A DNA stretch of 31,995 nt, from assembly GCA_026770575.1 (NCBI GenBank), contig MU657167.1:106628-138622 (forward strand), given 5' to 3'. Source of the stretch: Pelagophyceae sp. CCMP2097. Lineage: Eukaryota > Sar > Pelagophyceae. Every line of letters begins with the position of its first letter. Position 1 is the first letter of the stretch. This document shows positions 30,480 through 31,995 of the stretch, piece after piece. Made by a program: the position numbers and the translations under genes. Under the pieces are notes generated by a model. It did not search any database. It was given only the letters and a program-made list of their open reading frames with translations, and was not told the DNA's origin.

Positions 30480-31532
30480 CTACCGTATGATATAGAAGCC
30501 GCCCGTACTCCAGGCGCACTCCGGGTTCGTCGGGGCTCGCCCCGGCGCGTCGAGGCCGGTCGGGAGCTGGAGGACGGTGGGCTCGAGGCGGAGTTCCTTG
30601 ACGAGGCCCCCGAGCAGGCTCTCCGGGTGGAAAGAGACGCCGCGCTCGTACATCGTGGCTACTAGATAGTAGAGCGTGGCGATGCGTGTCATCGTCGGCG
30701 GCGCCGCCGCGAAGACCTGGTCGCACAGTCCACCTGCCCAGTTCGCGCACGGCATGTGCCAAAACGCCCTGGGCTCCGGCGCGAGCGCGCAGACGTCGAA
30801 TTTCGCGTTTCCGCTGGCCTTGCCGCCGGCAAAGTAGGCGATGTCGGGCCTGGAGTAGAGGACGACGTTGTGCTCCTCGCCCGACTCGAGCTCGTAGCGC
30901 GTCCGCAGCACGTTGGCTTCGAAAATGCGCTTCCACTGGTACAGTAGCGTCACGCCGTGCACCCCTTCGATGACTTCCGTAAAGTCTGAACGGAGGCCGG
31001 GACCGTCCTTTCTTCGAGAAATGTGGGGGTGCATATCAACGAGGAGCGCCGCGTCATCTTTGGTCCCGTCGGCGACGTGGAACGCGCGGACGCTCGAGAG
31101 GTCGGCGAGGCACGACGTCGTCTCGTCGCGGAGCGCGGCGTCGAGGGCGTCGGTCACGCTAAGCGAAACGAAGATGTTTATTCGGCAGGAAGACTGGCCC
31201 ACGTAGAGCTCGAAGAGCGACGGCAGCCCGAGGAAGACGCGCGAGAGGCGGCCCGTCACGAGGACGGCGGGGCAGGCGGCGCCCTTGGGCGCCGGCGCCG
31301 GCGCCGCGGCCTCGATGAGCCGGAGCTCGGCGCACAGCGCGCGCACCTCGGCCGGCGTGCTAGGTTTGGCGTCGGCGGGCTTGTCTGTTGCGGCCTCGGC
31401 CAGCGCCGCGGCCGAGCCGCCGTGGTGCTGCATCACCACCACGCCGCCGTCGATCGTGAGGTTCTGGGTCGCGGCCACGCCACCAACGATGGCGAGGGCG
31501 AGCGCGCAGAAGAGGAGGGCGCACTGCCGCAT
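30480..31532 (-). CDS. Putative type II membrane glycosyltransferase
   Basis: One exon, 350 residues from the ATG at 31532 (TTGGCAATGC context). The N-terminus MRQCALLFCALALAIVGGVAAT is a signal anchor, followed by a potential N-glycosylation site (NLT) and a Pro/Ala stem, the usual layout of Golgi enzymes. The catalytic part has AVLVTGRLSRVF...INIFVSL, which resembles the opening strand of glycosyltransferases of the GQLRTF/DUF7796 kind. QWKRIFEANVLRTRYE then leads to VVLYSRPDIAYF, where an (R)xDhxh-type acidic word may bind the nucleotide sugar. MHPHISR and the Cys-containing FWHMPCANWAGGLCDQ suggest a lumenal, disulfide-bonded domain. The frame stays open upstream to 31688 without a better ATG context. 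The family is inferred from pattern only; donor and acceptor are unknown. Confidence 0.6.
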   Translation of the reverse strand: MRQCALLFCALALAIVGGVAATQNLTIDGGVVVMQHHGGSAAALAEAATDKPADAKPSTPAEVRALCAELRLIEAAAPAPAPKGAACPAVLVTGRLSRVFLGLPSLFELYVGQSSCRINIFVSLSVTDALDAALRDETTSCLADLSSVRAFHVADGTKDDAALLVDMHPHISRRKDGPGLRSDFTEVIEGVHGVTLLYQWKRIFEANVLRTRYELESGEEHNVVLYSRPDIAYFAGGKASGNAKFDVCALAPEPRAFWHMPCANWAGGLCDQVFAAAPPTMTRIATLYYLVATMYERGVSFHPESLLGGLVKELRLEPTVLQLPTGLDAPGRAPTNPECAWSTGGFYIIR

Positions 31533-31845
31533 TGCCAAACGACTCTCGGAGCCGCCCGTGACCACGAGGGCCAAACGAGGCACCACCCCCGTCTGCATGT
31601 TGCCGACTGGTCTTGCCCAGGCCCGCCCTGTAAGGCAAGCCTCGCACCTAGCGAGGAGCCCCAGAAGAGCAAAAGGCCAGAGGGACACCCACGACGCTTC
31701 TCGGGCTCTTCCTGGGCACCGGAGCGCCGCGCCGAGACTCGCGAGAGCGCCGATCGCGCGCGAACGTTTTATAGATTCTAGGGCCTAGATCTATAGGAAT
31801 TCCTAGCAGTGTGTTCATGACCGATTTTGCGTAGCGGACACGGAA

Positions 31846-31878
31846 GGGGGGAAGGATATTCACGTATCGACGCGTGTC
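31846..31878 (+). repeat. Dispersed intergenic repeat, copy 2
   Basis: Same sequence and orientation as 29603-29635 with one visible mismatch. It is followed by GTGGACGAGC, a word also present in tandem in the ferlin 5' flank near 23188. Confidence 0.8.
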
Positions 31879-31901
31879 GTGGACGAGCGGAGCAGGGCGG
31901 G

Positions 31902-31941
31902 GCAGAGCAAGGCGTCGACGAGCAGAGCAAGGCGTCGACGA
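31902..31941 (+). repeat. 20-bp tandem duplication
   Basis: The unit GCAGAGCAAGGCGTCGACGA is present twice with no gap, followed by a partial third start (GCAG). It is intergenic and of unknown role. Confidence 0.85.
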
Positions 31942-31995
31942 GCAGTGATAAGGAGTCCTCCTTAGATTTCCGTAGGAAATAGACGCCGAGTATAC

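Larger units (their letters stand above)
31533..31995. other. Right-edge intergenic region with palindromes and tandem repeats
   Basis: Upstream of the glycosyltransferase-like gene. It contains a 26-base imperfect palindrome (31770-31795, TATAGAT...ATCTATA, one bulged T), an adjacent 12-base perfect palindrome (31794-31805), the second copy of the dispersed repeat (31846-31878), and a 20-base tandem duplication (31902-31921 and 31922-31941). No coding frame is supported. Confidence 0.6.

Noticed and set aside
1..31995. CRISPR array, bacterial operon, riboswitch or prophage
   Set aside because: No spaced direct-repeat array, no ribosome-binding-site spacing, and all genes are intron-bearing or eukaryotic in family.

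Overview
The window reads as nuclear DNA of a GC-rich, intron-bearing microbial eukaryote, most likely a small alga or other stramenopile; a pelagophyte-like genome would fit, but this is inference from style and not a species call. The evidence: none of the ten genes is bacterial in layout. Coding frames are broken by very short GT-AG introns (43 to about 206 nt, typically 45-110), usually opening GTGCGT or GTGAGT and closing CGTAG, CCTAG or CGCAG. The proteins are eukaryotic: a ferlin, a PARN deadenylase, a Sec66/Sec71 translocon subunit and a hybrid histidine kinase. Exons were joined by hand, using phase agreement and family conservation across each junction.

Layout. 1-802: AT-rich left edge with a tRNA-like/SINE-like stretch. 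803-2381 (+): leucine-rich-repeat protein. 2935-5024 (-): membrane-anchored protein with three tandem Sec66-type units. 6073-6883 (+): small SP-rich hypothetical protein. 7175-10661 (-): KAP-type P-loop NTPase with two internal membrane segments, 7 exons. 11726-15288 (-): PARN, at least 18 exons including microexons. 15545-16818 (-): secreted or organelle-targeted protein of unknown family. 16998-19940 (-): hybrid sensor histidine kinase with a CHASE-like sensor and a receiver. 20468-23035 (-): half-size ABCB-type transporter, 10 exons. 23291-29400 (+): a 1932-residue ferlin, 5 exons. 29749-30453 (+): JmjC/cupin-like oxygenase. 30480-31532 (-): putative glycosyltransferase.

The genes do not form a pathway; this is ordinary compact nuclear gene order. 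The tightest arrangements are the head-to-head ABC transporter/ferlin pair, which shares a 255-bp CCAAT-rich promoter, and the tail-to-tail oxygenase/glycosyltransferase pair, separated by 26 bp. Membrane trafficking is a loose theme (Sec66 translocon, ferlin membrane fusion, ABC export, type II membrane glycosyltransferase), but no functional link is shown.

The points most worth a second look are the triplicated Sec66 protein, the hybrid kinase with a degenerate ATP-binding region but intact receiver, the microexon-rich PARN gene, a cluster of TATATA-bearing palindromes upstream of PARN, a perfect hairpin inside a coding exon, a 75-bp unit with 14-bp inverted ends, and a short sequence repeated in two intergenic regions.
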